64,000 nt of DNA from Rhizobium rosettiformans W3 (lineage in GTDB: Bacteria > Pseudomonadota > Alphaproteobacteria > Rhizobiales > Rhizobiaceae): the NCBI RefSeq assembly GCF_004912135.1, contig NZ_STGU01000002.1:310001-374000 (forward strand). Direction: 5' to 3'. Below the pieces are notes generated by a model, which saw nothing but the letters and a program-made list of their open reading frames with translations, searched no databases and was not told the DNA's origin. A program made the position numbers and the translations under genes. Shown in pieces: positions 34,035 to 43,575 of this stretch (position 1 is its first letter; every line of letters begins with the position of its first letter).

Positions 34035-35057
34035 TCAGCCCGGGAAGCCTTCCAGCACGATCTTGCCACGCGCCCGGTTGCTCTCGATGATCCGATGAGC
34101 TTCGCGCAGGTTCGTCGCCGTGATCGGACCGAGCACGGTGTCGAGCGTCGTGCGGATCTTGCCGGCGTCGATGAGTTCGGCGACATGCGTCAAGAGCTTG
34201 TGCTGCTCGATCAGGTCGGGTGTCTGGAAGAGGGGTCGCGAGAACATGAACTCCCAGTGCAAAGACACGACCTTCTGCTTGAAGGCGAGGATGTCGAAGC
34301 CTTCCGGAAAGTCGTCGATCAGGCAGATCCGGCCCATCGGCGCGATGATCTCGGCCATGGAGAGGCGATGCTGGCTGCTATGCGTCACCGAGAAGATGAA
34401 GCCGGGAGCGCCGATGCCGAGCGCCGCATACTCTTCGGCGAGCGGCTTGCTGTGGTCGATCACGTAATCGGCGCCAAGCGATTTTGCCCACTCGGCCGTC
34501 TCCGGGCGGGAGGCGGTCGCGATGACGGTCAGATCGGTCAGCTTCTTGGCGAGCTGGATGGCAATGGAGCCCACGCCGCCGGCACCGCCAGTAATCAGGA
34601 TCGCATTCTCCGCGCCGAGCACGGCGTCCTTCACCTTCAGCCGGTCGAAGAGCGCTTCGTACGCGGTGATCGCCGTCAGCGGCAGGGCGGCGGCCTCTGC
34701 GAACGAGAGGGTGGCCGGCTTGCGGCCGACGATGCGCTCGTCGACGAGATGGTATTCGGCGTTGGTACCCGGCCGGTTGATGGCGCCGGCATAATAGACC
34801 CCGTCTCCCGGCTGGAAGAGCGTCACGTCACGGCCGACGGCCTTGACCACGCCGGCCGCGTCGTAGCCGAGGATGCGCGCCTCGCCGGCGGCCGGCGTAA
34901 AGCTGCGGCGGACCTTGGTGTCGACCGGATTGACCGAGATCGCCTTGATCTCGACCAGCAGGTCGTGGCCTTCCGCCGTCGGCATGGGCAGATCGAGATC
35001 GACCAGCGCCGTCTCTGAGGTAATGGGCTGGGGGTGATGGAAACCGATGGCTCGCAT
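34035..35057 (-). CDS. Zinc-less medium-chain dehydrogenase (quinone oxidoreductase-like)
   Basis: A 340-residue MDR-superfamily enzyme. AISVNPVDTKVRRSF with GYDAAGVVKAVGRDV is the substrate domain, and ITGGAGGVGSIAIQLAKKL the NADP-binding loop. Structural-zinc cysteines are absent, as in quinone oxidoreductases of the TIGR02817 type. It likely reduces quinones or enones. AGGAG lies seven bases before the ATG at 35057; the longer frame has no such site. It diverges from an HxlR regulator, an arrangement like qor/qorR, and shares the dyad at 35128-35151. Confidence 0.9.
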   Translation of the reverse strand: MRAIGFHHPQPITSETALVDLDLPMPTAEGHDLLVEIKAISVNPVDTKVRRSFTPAAGEARILGYDAAGVVKAVGRDVTLFQPGDGVYYAGAINRPGTNAEYHLVDERIVGRKPATLSFAEAAALPLTAITAYEALFDRLKVKDAVLGAENAILITGGAGGVGSIAIQLAKKLTDLTVIATASRPETAEWAKSLGADYVIDHSKPLAEEYAALGIGAPGFIFSVTHSSQHRLSMAEIIAPMGRICLIDDFPEGFDILAFKQKVVSLHWEFMFSRPLFQTPDLIEQHKLLTHVAELIDAGKIRTTLDTVLGPITATNLREAHRIIESNRARGKIVLEGFPG

Positions 35058-35127
35058 GGAAAAACTCCTGTCTTGCGTTTGCACGCCGCCCATTAAGAAC
35101 ATAGATTGCCCGGGCGCAAGAATGCAC

Positions 35128-35151
35128 ATTTTGTGTTTGTAGGCACAAAAT
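35128..35151. promoter_or_regulatory. HxlR operator candidate
   Basis: ATTTTGTG and CACAAAAT are perfect inverted arms with an eight-base spacer. A third half-like ACACAAAA lies at 35163-35170. They sit between the divergent dehydrogenase and HxlR genes, so HxlR binding to control both is the simplest reading. Confidence 0.6.
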
Positions 35152-35181
35152 CAGACCTCGGTACACAAAAGGATACTGTCG

Positions 35182-35580
35182 ATGTCGCGACCCCGCGCCA
35201 AGATGACCAACAACTTCCCCGGCTGCCCGGTGGAGACCACCTTGAGCTTTCTCGACGGCAAGTGGAAAGGGGTCATCCTCTATCACCTGCTCGTCGACGG
35301 CACACTGCGCTTCAGCGAACTGCGCAGACGCCTGCAGGCGGTGACGCAACGCATGCTGACGAAACAGCTGCGCGAACTGGAAGAGCAGGGGCTGGTCGTG
35401 CGAACCGTTTATCCGGTTGTACCGCCGCGCGTCGATTACGCGCTGACCCCGCTTGGCCAGAGCCTGCGGCCGGTCATCATGGTCCTCGAGCAATGGGGCA
35501 GCCGTCACGTCCGCTGTGAGGATGGCCAGCGGCTCCTCGTCACGCCGGACGCGATCGAAAACGAGGCCTCAGCCGCGTGA
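35182..35580 (+). CDS. HxlR-family transcriptional regulator
   Basis: 132-residue winged-helix regulator: [46 protein letters not shown], and [17 protein letters not shown] Cys at the start of the domain (FPGCPVE) is a candidate redox or electrophile sensor. It is about two-thirds identical to the HxlR at 32037. It reads divergently from the MDR dehydrogenase with an inverted repeat between, so control of that gene in response to quinones or aldehydes is likely (inference). The end overlaps the convergent MFS gene by 12 bases. Confidence 0.93.
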   Translation: MSRPRAKMTNNFPGCPVETTLSFLDGKWKGVILYHLLVDGTLRFSELRRRLQAVTQRMLTKQLRELEEQGLVVRTVYPVVPPRVDYALTPLGQSLRPVIMVLEQWGSRHVRCEDGQRLLVTPDAIENEASAA

Positions 35581-36795
35581 CGGCTTCTTTTCGAGCGCGA
35601 TGGAGATGAGGAAGATCACGAGGCCGAGCGCCGAGAGGACGGAGCCGACATAGCCGGTGGCGCCGTAGCCATAGCCGGCCGCGATCACGAGGCCGCCAAG
35701 CCAGGCGCCGATGGCATTGGCAATGTTGAAGGCGGAGTGGTTGGTCGCAGCCGCAAGCGTCTGGGCATCGGCGGCGACATCCATGAGCCGGGTCTGCACG
35801 GCCGGGCAGGCGGCAAAGCCACAGCCGGTGAGGAAGACGCAGATGCAGAGCATGACCGGGTTATGCGCGGTCAGCGAGAACACGGCCATCAGCGCGATGT
35901 TGAAAGCGAGCATGCCGCCGATCGTGCCCTTCAGCGAATAATCGGCCATGCGGCTGCCGACGATATTGCCGACATTCATGCCAATGCCGAAAAGCGCCAG
36001 CACGACCGCGACCATGCTGGCCGGCAGGCCTGCTGTGTCCGTGACCGTCTTGGCAATATAGCTGAAGATGGCGAACATGCCGCCGAAGCCGACGGCGGCG
36101 ACGCCGAAGGAAAGCCAGACCTGCAGCCGTGTGAAGGCCGACAGCTCCCGGCGGATGCTTGCTCCTTCCGCCACTTCATCTTTCGGCAAGTAGAGTGCGA
36201 TGAGCGCAACCGTGATCGCCCCGATCGCGGCCACCATCAGGAAGGCGGCGCGCCAGCTCATCAGCTGGCCGAGAAAGGTCGCGATCGGTGTGCCGATCAG
36301 GGTGGCGATGGTGAGACCCAGCATCACGCGGCCGACGGCGCGCACGCGCCGGTTCGGCGGCGCCATGGAGGCGGCGACGAGGGCAGCAACGCCGAAATAG
36401 GCGCCATGCGGCAGACCGGTGACGAAGCGAAGGGCCGTGAATGCGGAAAACTGGGTGGCAAGGGCGCTGGCGAAATTGCCAAGCGCAAACAGGCCCATGA
36501 GCAGCAGAAGCAGCGTCTTGCGCGGAAGTTTTGCGGCAAGCGCCGCAATGATCGGTGCGCCGATGACGACGCCAAGTGCATAGGCGCTGATCACATGGCC
36601 CGCCTGGGGCACGGTCACGCCATAGGTCTGCGCGACTTCCGGCAGGAGGCCCATGATCACGAATTCGCCGGTGCCGATGCCAAAGCCGCCGGCCGCGAGT
36701 GCCACTTCGATGAGACGGATGGTGCTGGGCGTGAGGGGCGGCACGTCACGGACGTCGGCATCAAGCGAGGGCGTGAGGCTCGGGCAATCGGTCAT
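35569..36795 (-). CDS. MFS transporter (arabinose-efflux/AraJ-PbuE type)
   Basis: Twelve-segment carrier of 408 residues. After a short Asp/Pro-rich N-terminus come [19 protein letters not shown] and [28 protein letters not shown], the family's segments 1-3 with the cytoplasmic loop. [17 protein letters not shown] is the typical segment 11 of AraJ/PbuE/YdhP carriers. These export purines, sugars or drugs; the substrate is unknown. The start at 36795 follows GGTGA; the upstream extension in the longer frame looks non-coding. Confidence 0.88.
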   Translation of the reverse strand: MTDCPSLTPSLDADVRDVPPLTPSTIRLIEVALAAGGFGIGTGEFVIMGLLPEVAQTYGVTVPQAGHVISAYALGVVIGAPIIAALAAKLPRKTLLLLLMGLFALGNFASALATQFSAFTALRFVTGLPHGAYFGVAALVAASMAPPNRRVRAVGRVMLGLTIATLIGTPIATFLGQLMSWRAAFLMVAAIGAITVALIALYLPKDEVAEGASIRRELSAFTRLQVWLSFGVAAVGFGGMFAIFSYIAKTVTDTAGLPASMVAVVLALFGIGMNVGNIVGSRMADYSLKGTIGGMLAFNIALMAVFSLTAHNPVMLCICVFLTGCGFAACPAVQTRLMDVAADAQTLAAATNHSAFNIANAIGAWLGGLVIAAGYGYGATGYVGSVLSALGLVIFLISIALEKKPSRG

Positions 36796-37049
36796 GAAAT
36801 CACCATGGGCCCGCACGAGGCTGTGGGGCGCAAATACGCTTCCGGGGAAGCCGGGATGAAGAAGAAAAGCCCTTAGGCCGCTTGGAAAGGAGAATTGTTG
36901 TTTATCATATCCGTGTGCACTGCGGCAAAGGCTTTTGCTCGCCATCTTGAAATTTGCCCGCGCACTCTCGATCTGCAGGCGCGTGTCGAAACTTTTGAAG
37001 TATCAGCACGTTGTGCGGTTTGGCCTTCCCAAGGCCGCGAGAGGGCGAA

Positions 37050-37967
37050 ATGAAAATCAAGGCAGTACTCAATCGTGACGGTGGCACCTTCAAGACCACC
37101 GACATGCAGACCTATTGCGAAAGCGCGACCCGTGCTTTTGCCGCAAAGGGACACGAACTTGTCTGCGATGTGGTGCCCGGCGCAGAGATTGTCGAGGCGC
37201 TGGAATCCGCAAGCGGTGAGGCCGGTCTCGGCGCGCTTCTGGCGGGTGGCGGTGACGGCACGATCTCCACGGCCGCAGGCATCGCCTGGAAGGCAGGCCT
37301 GCCCCTCGGCGTCATCCCCGCCGGTACGATGAACCTCTTTGCCCGTTCGCTGAAGCTGCCGCTCGACATCTGGAAGGTGCTTGATCTGCTCGCAGGCGCC
37401 AAGGTGGCGAACGTGGACATCGCGACGGCCAACGGACGCCCCTTCGTCCACCAGTTTTCCGCAGGCCTCCATGCGCGCATGGTGCGCATGCGCAACCAGA
37501 TGGACTTCGCCTCGCGCATCGGAAAAATCCGGGCGAGCACCAGCGCCGCCTTCGGCGTGATGCTCGATCCGCCGCGCTTCGAGGTCGTCTTCGACATCGA
37601 TGGCGATGGCCGCAGCGACGAGCGACCGATCTCGGCGATATCAGTGTCGAACAATCCGCTGGGCAATAATTCGCTGTTCTTCGCCGACCGGGTCGACACC
37701 GGCAAGCTCGGCGTCTATCTCGCCGAACCCCTCGAGCCGACGGGCGTCGGCAAGCTCGCCTTTGATATCCTGCGCGGCAAGTTCAAGGAAAACGAGGCGG
37801 TCACGGCCTCCACCGCCGAGCGGGTGCACCTGCATTTCCCGAAATACCGCAAGGGGGCGGCCTGTGTGCTCGACGGCGAGCTCTTGCGCATGCCGCCCGA
37901 TGTCGAGATCAAAATCCATGCCGGCGAGCTCAAGGTGCTCGTGGCGCCCGAACAGCCGACAGCCTGA
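37050..37967 (+). CDS. Diacylglycerol kinase/LCB5-like lipid kinase family protein
   Basis: 305-residue protein of the DAGK catalytic family (YegS-like). ALLAGGGDGTISTAAG is the nucleotide-binding GGDGT loop, and LGVIPAGTMNLFARSLKLP the adjoining conserved segment. The C-terminal beta domain includes SVSNNPLGNN. Substrate in bacteria is usually a lipid diacylglycerol or related alcohol. GAGGG sits five bases before the ATG. A strong terminator follows, shared with the convergent ABC gene. No operon partner. Confidence 0.88.
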   Translation: MKIKAVLNRDGGTFKTTDMQTYCESATRAFAAKGHELVCDVVPGAEIVEALESASGEAGLGALLAGGGDGTISTAAGIAWKAGLPLGVIPAGTMNLFARSLKLPLDIWKVLDLLAGAKVANVDIATANGRPFVHQFSAGLHARMVRMRNQMDFASRIGKIRASTSAAFGVMLDPPRFEVVFDIDGDGRSDERPISAISVSNNPLGNNSLFFADRVDTGKLGVYLAEPLEPTGVGKLAFDILRGKFKENEAVTASTAERVHLHFPKYRKGAACVLDGELLRMPPDVEIKIHAGELKVLVAPEQPTA

Positions 37968-37971
37968 CAAG

Positions 37972-38001
37972 AAAACGCCCGGCAGAAGACCGGGCGTTTT
38001 A
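37972..38001. terminator. Bidirectional terminator
   Basis: AAAACGCCCGG and CCGGGCGTTTT form a perfect eleven-pair stem with a seven-base loop, with U-tracts in both directions. It serves the lipid kinase gene and the peptide ABC ATPase gene. Confidence 0.85.
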
Positions 38002-38005
38002 GATT

Positions 38006-39619
38006 CTAGTGGCTGAAGGCCGCCGCGATCAGGTCGCGGGTATAGGCCTCCTGCGGATGGTCGAAGATCGCCTCCGTCTCGCCCTGCTCGACGATCTTGC
38101 CGTTCTTCATCACCACCACATGGTCTGACATGGCGCGGATGACCGAGAGGTCATGGCTGATGAAGACATAAGACAGGCCGTGTTTGTCCTGCAGATCTCT
38201 CAAAAGCTCGATCACCTGACGCTGGACGGAACGGTCGAGCGCAGACGTCGGCTCGTCGAGGATGACCACCTTCGGCTTCAGGATCATCGAACGGGCAATC
38301 GCGATACGCTGGCGCTGGCCGCCCGAAAACTCGTGCGGATAACGGTTGCGCGCTGCCGGGTCGAGGCCCACTTCCTTCAACGCCGCAATCGCCCGGGCGT
38401 CCCGCTCGGCCCGGCTGAGCTGCGGCTCGTGCACGTAGAGGCCTTCCGTGATGATCTCGCCGACCGTCTGGCGCGGCGAGAGCGATCCATAGGGGTCCTG
38501 AAATACCAGCTGCAGCTGCTTGCGGAAGGGGCGCATACCGGCCCGGTCGAGGTTCGAGATGTCCGCCGTCTCGAAGCGGAACGCGCCATCGGCTGCGAGC
38601 AGCTTCAACAGAGCGCGACCGAGCGTTGACTTGCCCGAGCCGGATTCGCCGACGATGCCGATGGTCTGGCCCTGGCGGAGCCGGACGCTGACCTGATCAA
38701 CGGCCCGGAAGGTACGGTTCGGACGCAGGAAACCACCGCTGCCGATGTCGAAATCGACGGTGACATTGCGGCCTTCCAGGACGACCGGGGCATCATCCGC
38801 CGGTGGCGGCTTGGTGCCCGTCGGTTCGGCGGCCAGCAGCATCTTCGTGTAGTCGTGCTGGGCATTGCCGAAGATCGCGTCGCGGCTGCCCGTCTCAACA
38901 ATCTCGCCCTTGCGCATGACAGCAACGCGATCGGCCACGTGTTTGACCACGCCGAGATCGTGGGTGATCAGCACGATCGCCATGCCGAAGCGCTTCTGCA
39001 GATCGGCCAGCAGATCGAGGATCTGTGCCTGGATGGTGACGTCGAGCGCGGTCGTCGGTTCGTCGGCAATCAGCACGTCTGGCTCGTTGGCCAAGGCCAT
39101 CGCGATCATCACGCGCTGGCGCTGGCCACCGGACATTTCGTGCGGATAGCTGTCGATACGCCGCTCCGGGTCGGGAATGCCGACCAGCTTCAAGAGTTCC
39201 AGCACGCGGGCGCGGGCCTGAGCCTTGTTCATGCCGCGATGGTGGATCAGCGGTTCCGATATCTGCTTGCCGATCCGGTAGAGCGGATCGAGCGAGGTCA
39301 TCGGCTCCTGGAAGATCATGGTGATCTTTGCGCCGCGCACCTTGTTCAATTCGCCGACCGGTAGGCCGACGATGTTTCGTCCGCCATAGACGGCCTCGCC
39401 CGTGACATCGCCGTTCTTCGCCAGCAGGCCCATGATACCCATCATGGTCTGGCTCTTGCCCGAGCCGCTTTCGCCAACGATGGCCAGCGTTTCGCCCTTT
39501 TTCACCGAGAAGCTGATGCCCTTCACCGCTTCCACTGGGCCGTCGGGTGTTGCGAACGTCACCTTCAGGTTGGAAACGTCGAGCACGGTTTCGTTGTGTG
39601 TCTTGTCGTCCATGCTCAT
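38006..39619 (-). CDS. Peptide ABC transporter, fused double ATPase (OppD-OppF type)
   Basis: Two ABC ATPases in one 537-residue chain. The first has Walker [12 protein letters not shown], signature [13 protein letters not shown] and Walker [13 protein letters not shown]; the second has [27 protein letters not shown] and [12 protein letters not shown]. Each half carries the oligopeptide-type extension. It energises the two permeases upstream. An ATGA overlap (39616-39619) couples it to the permease gene. It resembles YejF/DppDF fusions. The start at 39619 follows AAGGA; an ATG six bases later is an alternative. Confidence 0.93.
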   Translation of the reverse strand: MSMDDKTHNETVLDVSNLKVTFATPDGPVEAVKGISFSVKKGETLAIVGESGSGKSQTMMGIMGLLAKNGDVTGEAVYGGRNIVGLPVGELNKVRGAKITMIFQEPMTSLDPLYRIGKQISEPLIHHRGMNKAQARARVLELLKLVGIPDPERRIDSYPHEMSGGQRQRVMIAMALANEPDVLIADEPTTALDVTIQAQILDLLADLQKRFGMAIVLITHDLGVVKHVADRVAVMRKGEIVETGSRDAIFGNAQHDYTKMLLAAEPTGTKPPPADDAPVVLEGRNVTVDFDIGSGGFLRPNRTFRAVDQVSVRLRQGQTIGIVGESGSGKSTLGRALLKLLAADGAFRFETADISNLDRAGMRPFRKQLQLVFQDPYGSLSPRQTVGEIITEGLYVHEPQLSRAERDARAIAALKEVGLDPAARNRYPHEFSGGQRQRIAIARSMILKPKVVILDEPTSALDRSVQRQVIELLRDLQDKHGLSYVFISHDLSVIRAMSDHVVVMKNGKIVEQGETEAIFDHPQEAYTRDLIAAAFSH

Positions 39620-40740
39620 CGGTCCTTCGGATCCAGTGCATCCCGCAGGCCGTCGCCCACGAAATTCAGCGAAAACAGGGTCGTCACGAAGAAGATCGCC
39701 GGGAAGATCAGAAGCCATGGGGCATTCTGCATGCTGGCCGCACCTTCCGAGATCAGCGTTCCCCAGCTGGCAAGCGGCGCCTGGACGCCGAGGCCGAGGA
39801 AGGAAAGGAAGCTCTCGAGCAGGATGACCTTCGGCACGATGACGGTGACGAAGACGATGACCGGGCCGATCGTGTTCGGGATGATGTGACGGCGGATGAT
39901 CTGCCAGTCGGTCAGGCCCAGCGCTTCTGCGGCTCCGACGAATTCGCGGCGCTTGAGCGACAGCGTCTGGCCGCGCACGATACGGGCCATTTCCAGCCAC
40001 TCCACCGCACCGATGACCAGGAAGATCAGCACCACTGATCGCCCGAAGAAGACGACGAGCACGACGACGAGGAAGACGAAGGGCAGCGAATAGAGGATCT
40101 CGACGAGACGCATCATGACGTTGTCGACGCGGCCACCGAGATAGCCCGATGTGGCGCCATAGACGACGCCGATGCCGAGCGAGACCAGGCTGGCCGCCAG
40201 GCCGACCGCAAGTGAGATCTGCCCGCCGAGCATGACGCGAACCAGAAGGTCGCGGCCGTTCGAATCCGTGCCGAAGGGGAAGGTGACCTGATCCACGGTT
40301 CCGGACACGGTAAGGCTTCGACCGTCCGCCGCCGTCTCCACGACTTCCGAATTCTTGAATTCGTTGTTGCGGTCGAAATAGCGGATCGTCCGGGGATCGA
40401 TTTCCTCATCCGAGCTGACCACGGCCGTGAAGCGGCCATCCTCAACGGTGAAGCTGTCGAGGGTCACTCTCGCCCGCTGGGCGACACTTTCGGCGACTTC
40501 CTGGAGTGTCTCAGGATCAGGCCGTGGAGAGAGGCTCGGCGGCACGCTGACATAGGAGGAGAAGACCTGGTCGTAGCTGTGGGCCACGAAGAAGGGACCC
40601 GCAAAGGAAAACAGCGTGATGAAGATCAGGAGCACGCAGCCGGTAATCGCGGCCTTGTTGCGCCGGAAGCGCATCATGGCGAGCTGTGCCAGGCTGCGTC
40701 CGGCGATCTCGGGCTGAGGGATAAGGGTGGTATCAGTCAT
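39616..40740 (-). CDS. Peptide ABC transporter permease (OppC/DppC type)
   Basis: Inner-membrane permease of 374 residues with an N-terminal OppC-type segment (FRRNKAAITGCVLLIFITLFSFAGPFF) and a C-terminal five-segment permease domain containing the ATPase-coupling loop EAAEALGLTDWQII-like sequence GAAEALGLTDWQIIRRHIIPN. Between them lies a large extracytoplasmic region, about residues 50-150, rich in charged residues, longer than in textbook OppC proteins. It pairs with the preceding permease through a short overlap (40733-40740). Confidence 0.92.
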   Translation of the reverse strand: MTDTTLIPQPEIAGRSLAQLAMMRFRRNKAAITGCVLLIFITLFSFAGPFFVAHSYDQVFSSYVSVPPSLSPRPDPETLQEVAESVAQRARVTLDSFTVEDGRFTAVVSSDEEIDPRTIRYFDRNNEFKNSEVVETAADGRSLTVSGTVDQVTFPFGTDSNGRDLLVRVMLGGQISLAVGLAASLVSLGIGVVYGATSGYLGGRVDNVMMRLVEILYSLPFVFLVVVLVVFFGRSVVLIFLVIGAVEWLEMARIVRGQTLSLKRREFVGAAEALGLTDWQIIRRHIIPNTIGPVIVFVTVIVPKVILLESFLSFLGLGVQAPLASWGTLISEGAASMQNAPWLLIFPAIFFVTTLFSLNFVGDGLRDALDPKDR

Positions 40741-41656
40741 TGCGAACCCTCGGATCGAGCAGGCCATAGGCGATATCGACCAACAGGTTGAAGACGATCA
40801 CGAACACGGCGACGAGGATGACAGTGCCCATGACGAGGGGATAGTCGCGGTTGAGCGCGCCGAGCACGAAGTAGCGACCGACACCGGGGATGGTGAAGAT
40901 CGTCTCCACCACGGCAGAGCCGGTAAGCAGGGCGGCAGCGCAAGGTGCGAGATAGGAGACGATCGGCAGCATCGCGCCGCGCATCGCATGCGTGACGACG
41001 ACCACGCGCGATGGCAGGCCGTAGGCGCGTGCCGTGCGAATATGGTCGGTATGCAGGGCCTCGATCATCGCGCCGCGGGTGAGACGGGCGAATACGGCAA
41101 GCTGCGGCAGGGCAAGTGCCGTCACCGGCAGGATCAGGTAACGCAGCGATCCATCACCCCAGCTGCCCGCGGGCAGCCAGTTGAGGATCACGGCAAACAG
41201 GAGCGTGAGCACCGGACCCACGACGAAATTGGGGATCGTCACGCCGATTGTCGCAAAGGACATGACGGCGAAATCGATCGTGCTGTTTTGCCTGAGTGCT
41301 GCGACCGTGCCGAGCAGGACGCCGCCGACAAGCGCGACGAGGATCGCAATCCCGCCAAGCTGGATCGAATAGGGCAGGGCCTTGCCGATCAGTTCGGAGA
41401 CGGTGTTGTCCTTGTAGATGAAGCTCGGACCGAGATCGCCGGTGACGGCATTGCCGATATAGCTCAGATACTGGCTGATCAGCGGCTGGTCGAGTTTGTA
41501 GGTGGCCATGATGTTGGCCATCGTCTGAGGCGGAAGCGGGCGCTCGAGATTGAAGGGGCCGCCCGGCGCAAACCGCATCAGAAAGAATGAGATGGTGACG
41601 ACAATGAAGATCGTCGGGACGGCGCTCATCAGCCGTCGCAGCACGAAGGATGTCAT
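40733..41656 (-). CDS. Peptide ABC transporter permease (OppB/DppB type)
   Basis: Inner-membrane permease of 307 residues with six membrane segments. The N-terminal LRRLMSAVPTIFIVVTISFFLMRFAPGGPF is the DppB signature, and the coupling loop is ARAYGLPSRVVVVTHAMRGAMLPIV. It is co-transcribed with the binding protein gene 62 bases upstream and overlaps the next permease gene. Together they form a heterodimeric channel for oligopeptides or similar solutes. Confidence 0.93.
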   Translation of the reverse strand: MTSFVLRRLMSAVPTIFIVVTISFFLMRFAPGGPFNLERPLPPQTMANIMATYKLDQPLISQYLSYIGNAVTGDLGPSFIYKDNTVSELIGKALPYSIQLGGIAILVALVGGVLLGTVAALRQNSTIDFAVMSFATIGVTIPNFVVGPVLTLLFAVILNWLPAGSWGDGSLRYLILPVTALALPQLAVFARLTRGAMIEALHTDHIRTARAYGLPSRVVVVTHAMRGAMLPIVSYLAPCAAALLTGSAVVETIFTIPGVGRYFVLGALNRDYPLVMGTVILVAVFVIVFNLLVDIAYGLLDPRVRND

Positions 41657-41718
41657 GTCCTGCTCCTGAATGGACGACGCGCGGCTTGAACCGTGCGTCG
41701 TCCGGTCACGTGACGAGA

Positions 41719-43317
41719 TTATTCAGCGACGCGAAGGAAGCGGCTGAGATGCTCGTTGGCAGCATTGTCCTGCCAGCCGCTGACGCGGTCGGAGACCAGC
41801 CACAGGTTCGCCGTGCTCATCAGCGGAGCGATCGGCTGATCACGCATCAGGATGACTTCGGCATCATGCAGAATCTTCTTGCGGGCGTCGGCATCGCCTT
41901 CGGTGTAGGACTTTGCCATCAGCGCGTCGAACTCCGGATTGTTGTACTTGCCGTAGTTGAACGAGGTGTTGGTCGAAACGTTCAGCGCCAGGAAGTTTTC
42001 CGCATCGGCGTAGTCGGCAACCCAGCCGGCACGCGCGACGTTGAAGGCGCCGCCTTCCTGCAGATAGGCATAGTGCGAGGCCACGTCGAGGTTGGTCATG
42101 GTGACATTCGCGCCGAAGGTGTTCTTCCACATGTCGGCAACAGCCGTCGCCACGCGCTCGTGGTTCGGGTTGGTGTTGTAGCGGATCTCGATGTTGAGCG
42201 GCTTGCCGCCTTCACCGTACCCGGCTTCCTTCATCAGTTCGATTGCCTTGTCTTCGCGGTCGAGCTGCGACATCTCGGCGAAGTCGGCCTTGGCTGCAGC
42301 ATAGCCACCGAGACCATCGGGAACGAGGGAGTAGGTCGGCAGCTGTGCACCGGAGTAGATCTCCTCGGCCAGGAAGTCGCGATCGACGGCCATAGACAGG
42401 GCCTGGCGGACGCGCACGTCGCTATAGGGCTCCTGACGGGTGTCGAAGACGTAGTAATAGGTCGAAGCCGACGGCGAAACGCGGACCTGTTCGCCATAGC
42501 TTTCCTTCAGGCGGTCGATCTGGTCGGCCGAGAAGTTGTAGACGAGGTCCATTTCCTTCGCTTCGAAACGACGGACCGAAGCGGCCTGATCGTCGATCGG
42601 GTAGAAGACGACCTTGTCGATCTGGGTGTTGGCGGCATCCCAGTGGTTCTCGTTCTTCACGACGACGAGGTTGTCGTTCGGTACATGGCTTTCGAGTTTG
42701 TAGGCGCCGTTCGAGACCATCACGCCGGGCTTCACGAAGTCCTTGCCGTTCTTTTCGACGCTTGCCTTGGAGACGGGAAGGGCGGTCTGGTGGGCCAGCA
42801 GTTCGAGGAAGAAGGGGGTCGGGCGCTCAAGCGTGATCTCGAGCGTCTTGGCGTCAACGGCTTTCGCGCCGATTTCTTCCAGCTTCGCTTCACCCTTGTT
42901 GGCCTTTTCGGCGTTCTTGATCGGGTAAAGGATGTTGGCGTATTTGGCAGCGGTTTCCGGGTTCTGGACGCGCTGGATCGAGTAGACGAAGTCTTCAGCC
43001 GTTACCGGCGAGCCGTCTGACCACTTGGCGTTTTCGCGGATCTTGAAGGTGTAGACCGTGCCGTCGTCAGAAATGGTCCAGCTTTCGGCCGCACCCGGGA
43101 CAATCTCGCCCTTGGCATCATAGATGGTCAGACCCTCGTAGAGATCCTTCAGAATGAAGGCCTCGATATCAATCGAGGTATTGGCCTGATCGAGCGTCTG
43201 CGGCTCGCCGGAATTGCCGCGATGAAGCACGACTTCAGCCAGCGCCTGGCTCGCGCCAAACATCAAGGAGGTGAGGAGAAGAGAGGTGCCGAGCAGCCGG
43301 CGCGTCTGGATAGACAT
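41719..43317 (-). CDS. Periplasmic peptide-binding protein (OppA/DppA, SBP_bac_5)
   Basis: 532-residue solute receptor with a signal peptide (LLGTSLLLTSLMFGASQALA, cleavage before EVV). The mature start VVLHRGNSGEPQTLDQANTS and segment SWTISDDGTVYTFKIRENAKWSDGSPVTAEDFVYSIQRV are diagnostic of SBP_bac_5 peptide receptors. It is the first gene of the four-gene ABC operon and has about 250 bases of upstream DNA with its own promoter region. Ligand is likely an oligopeptide; the exact one is unknown. Confidence 0.95.
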   Translation of the reverse strand: MSIQTRRLLGTSLLLTSLMFGASQALAEVVLHRGNSGEPQTLDQANTSIDIEAFILKDLYEGLTIYDAKGEIVPGAAESWTISDDGTVYTFKIRENAKWSDGSPVTAEDFVYSIQRVQNPETAAKYANILYPIKNAEKANKGEAKLEEIGAKAVDAKTLEITLERPTPFFLELLAHQTALPVSKASVEKNGKDFVKPGVMVSNGAYKLESHVPNDNLVVVKNENHWDAANTQIDKVVFYPIDDQAASVRRFEAKEMDLVYNFSADQIDRLKESYGEQVRVSPSASTYYYVFDTRQEPYSDVRVRQALSMAVDRDFLAEEIYSGAQLPTYSLVPDGLGGYAAAKADFAEMSQLDREDKAIELMKEAGYGEGGKPLNIEIRYNTNPNHERVATAVADMWKNTFGANVTMTNLDVASHYAYLQEGGAFNVARAGWVADYADAENFLALNVSTNTSFNYGKYNNPEFDALMAKSYTEGDADARKKILHDAEVILMRDQPIAPLMSTANLWLVSDRVSGWQDNAANEHLSRFLRVAE

Positions 43318-43514
43318 TCGTTTGGAACTCCCAGTTCACGTTAACGGAAGGGACAGAAGAGTATTCCTGATGGCGTGACAACCCGCATTTTTTACGGCTA
43401 CCCCATTTTTGAGGTGGAAATTTGGGGGATGGCCTGTGACTTGGCACGAAGATTTCGCATGACCGTTTTATGACGAAATAAAATTATCGCGCCCAATTCT
43501 GTGCAAAATGCGAC

Positions 43515-43538
43515 AGGGACGGCTGAAGCGCCGTCCCT
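43515..43538 (-). terminator. Hairpin after the glutamine synthetase-like gene
   Basis: AGGGACGGC and GCCGTCCCT form a nine-pair stem with a six-base loop, about 40 bases after the stop at 43576. The following tract is only moderately T-rich, so it is a likely but not ideal terminator. Confidence 0.55.
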
Positions 43539-43575
43539 GCAGGGGCTCTCGTCATAACGGGGTCCAGAAGCGGCG

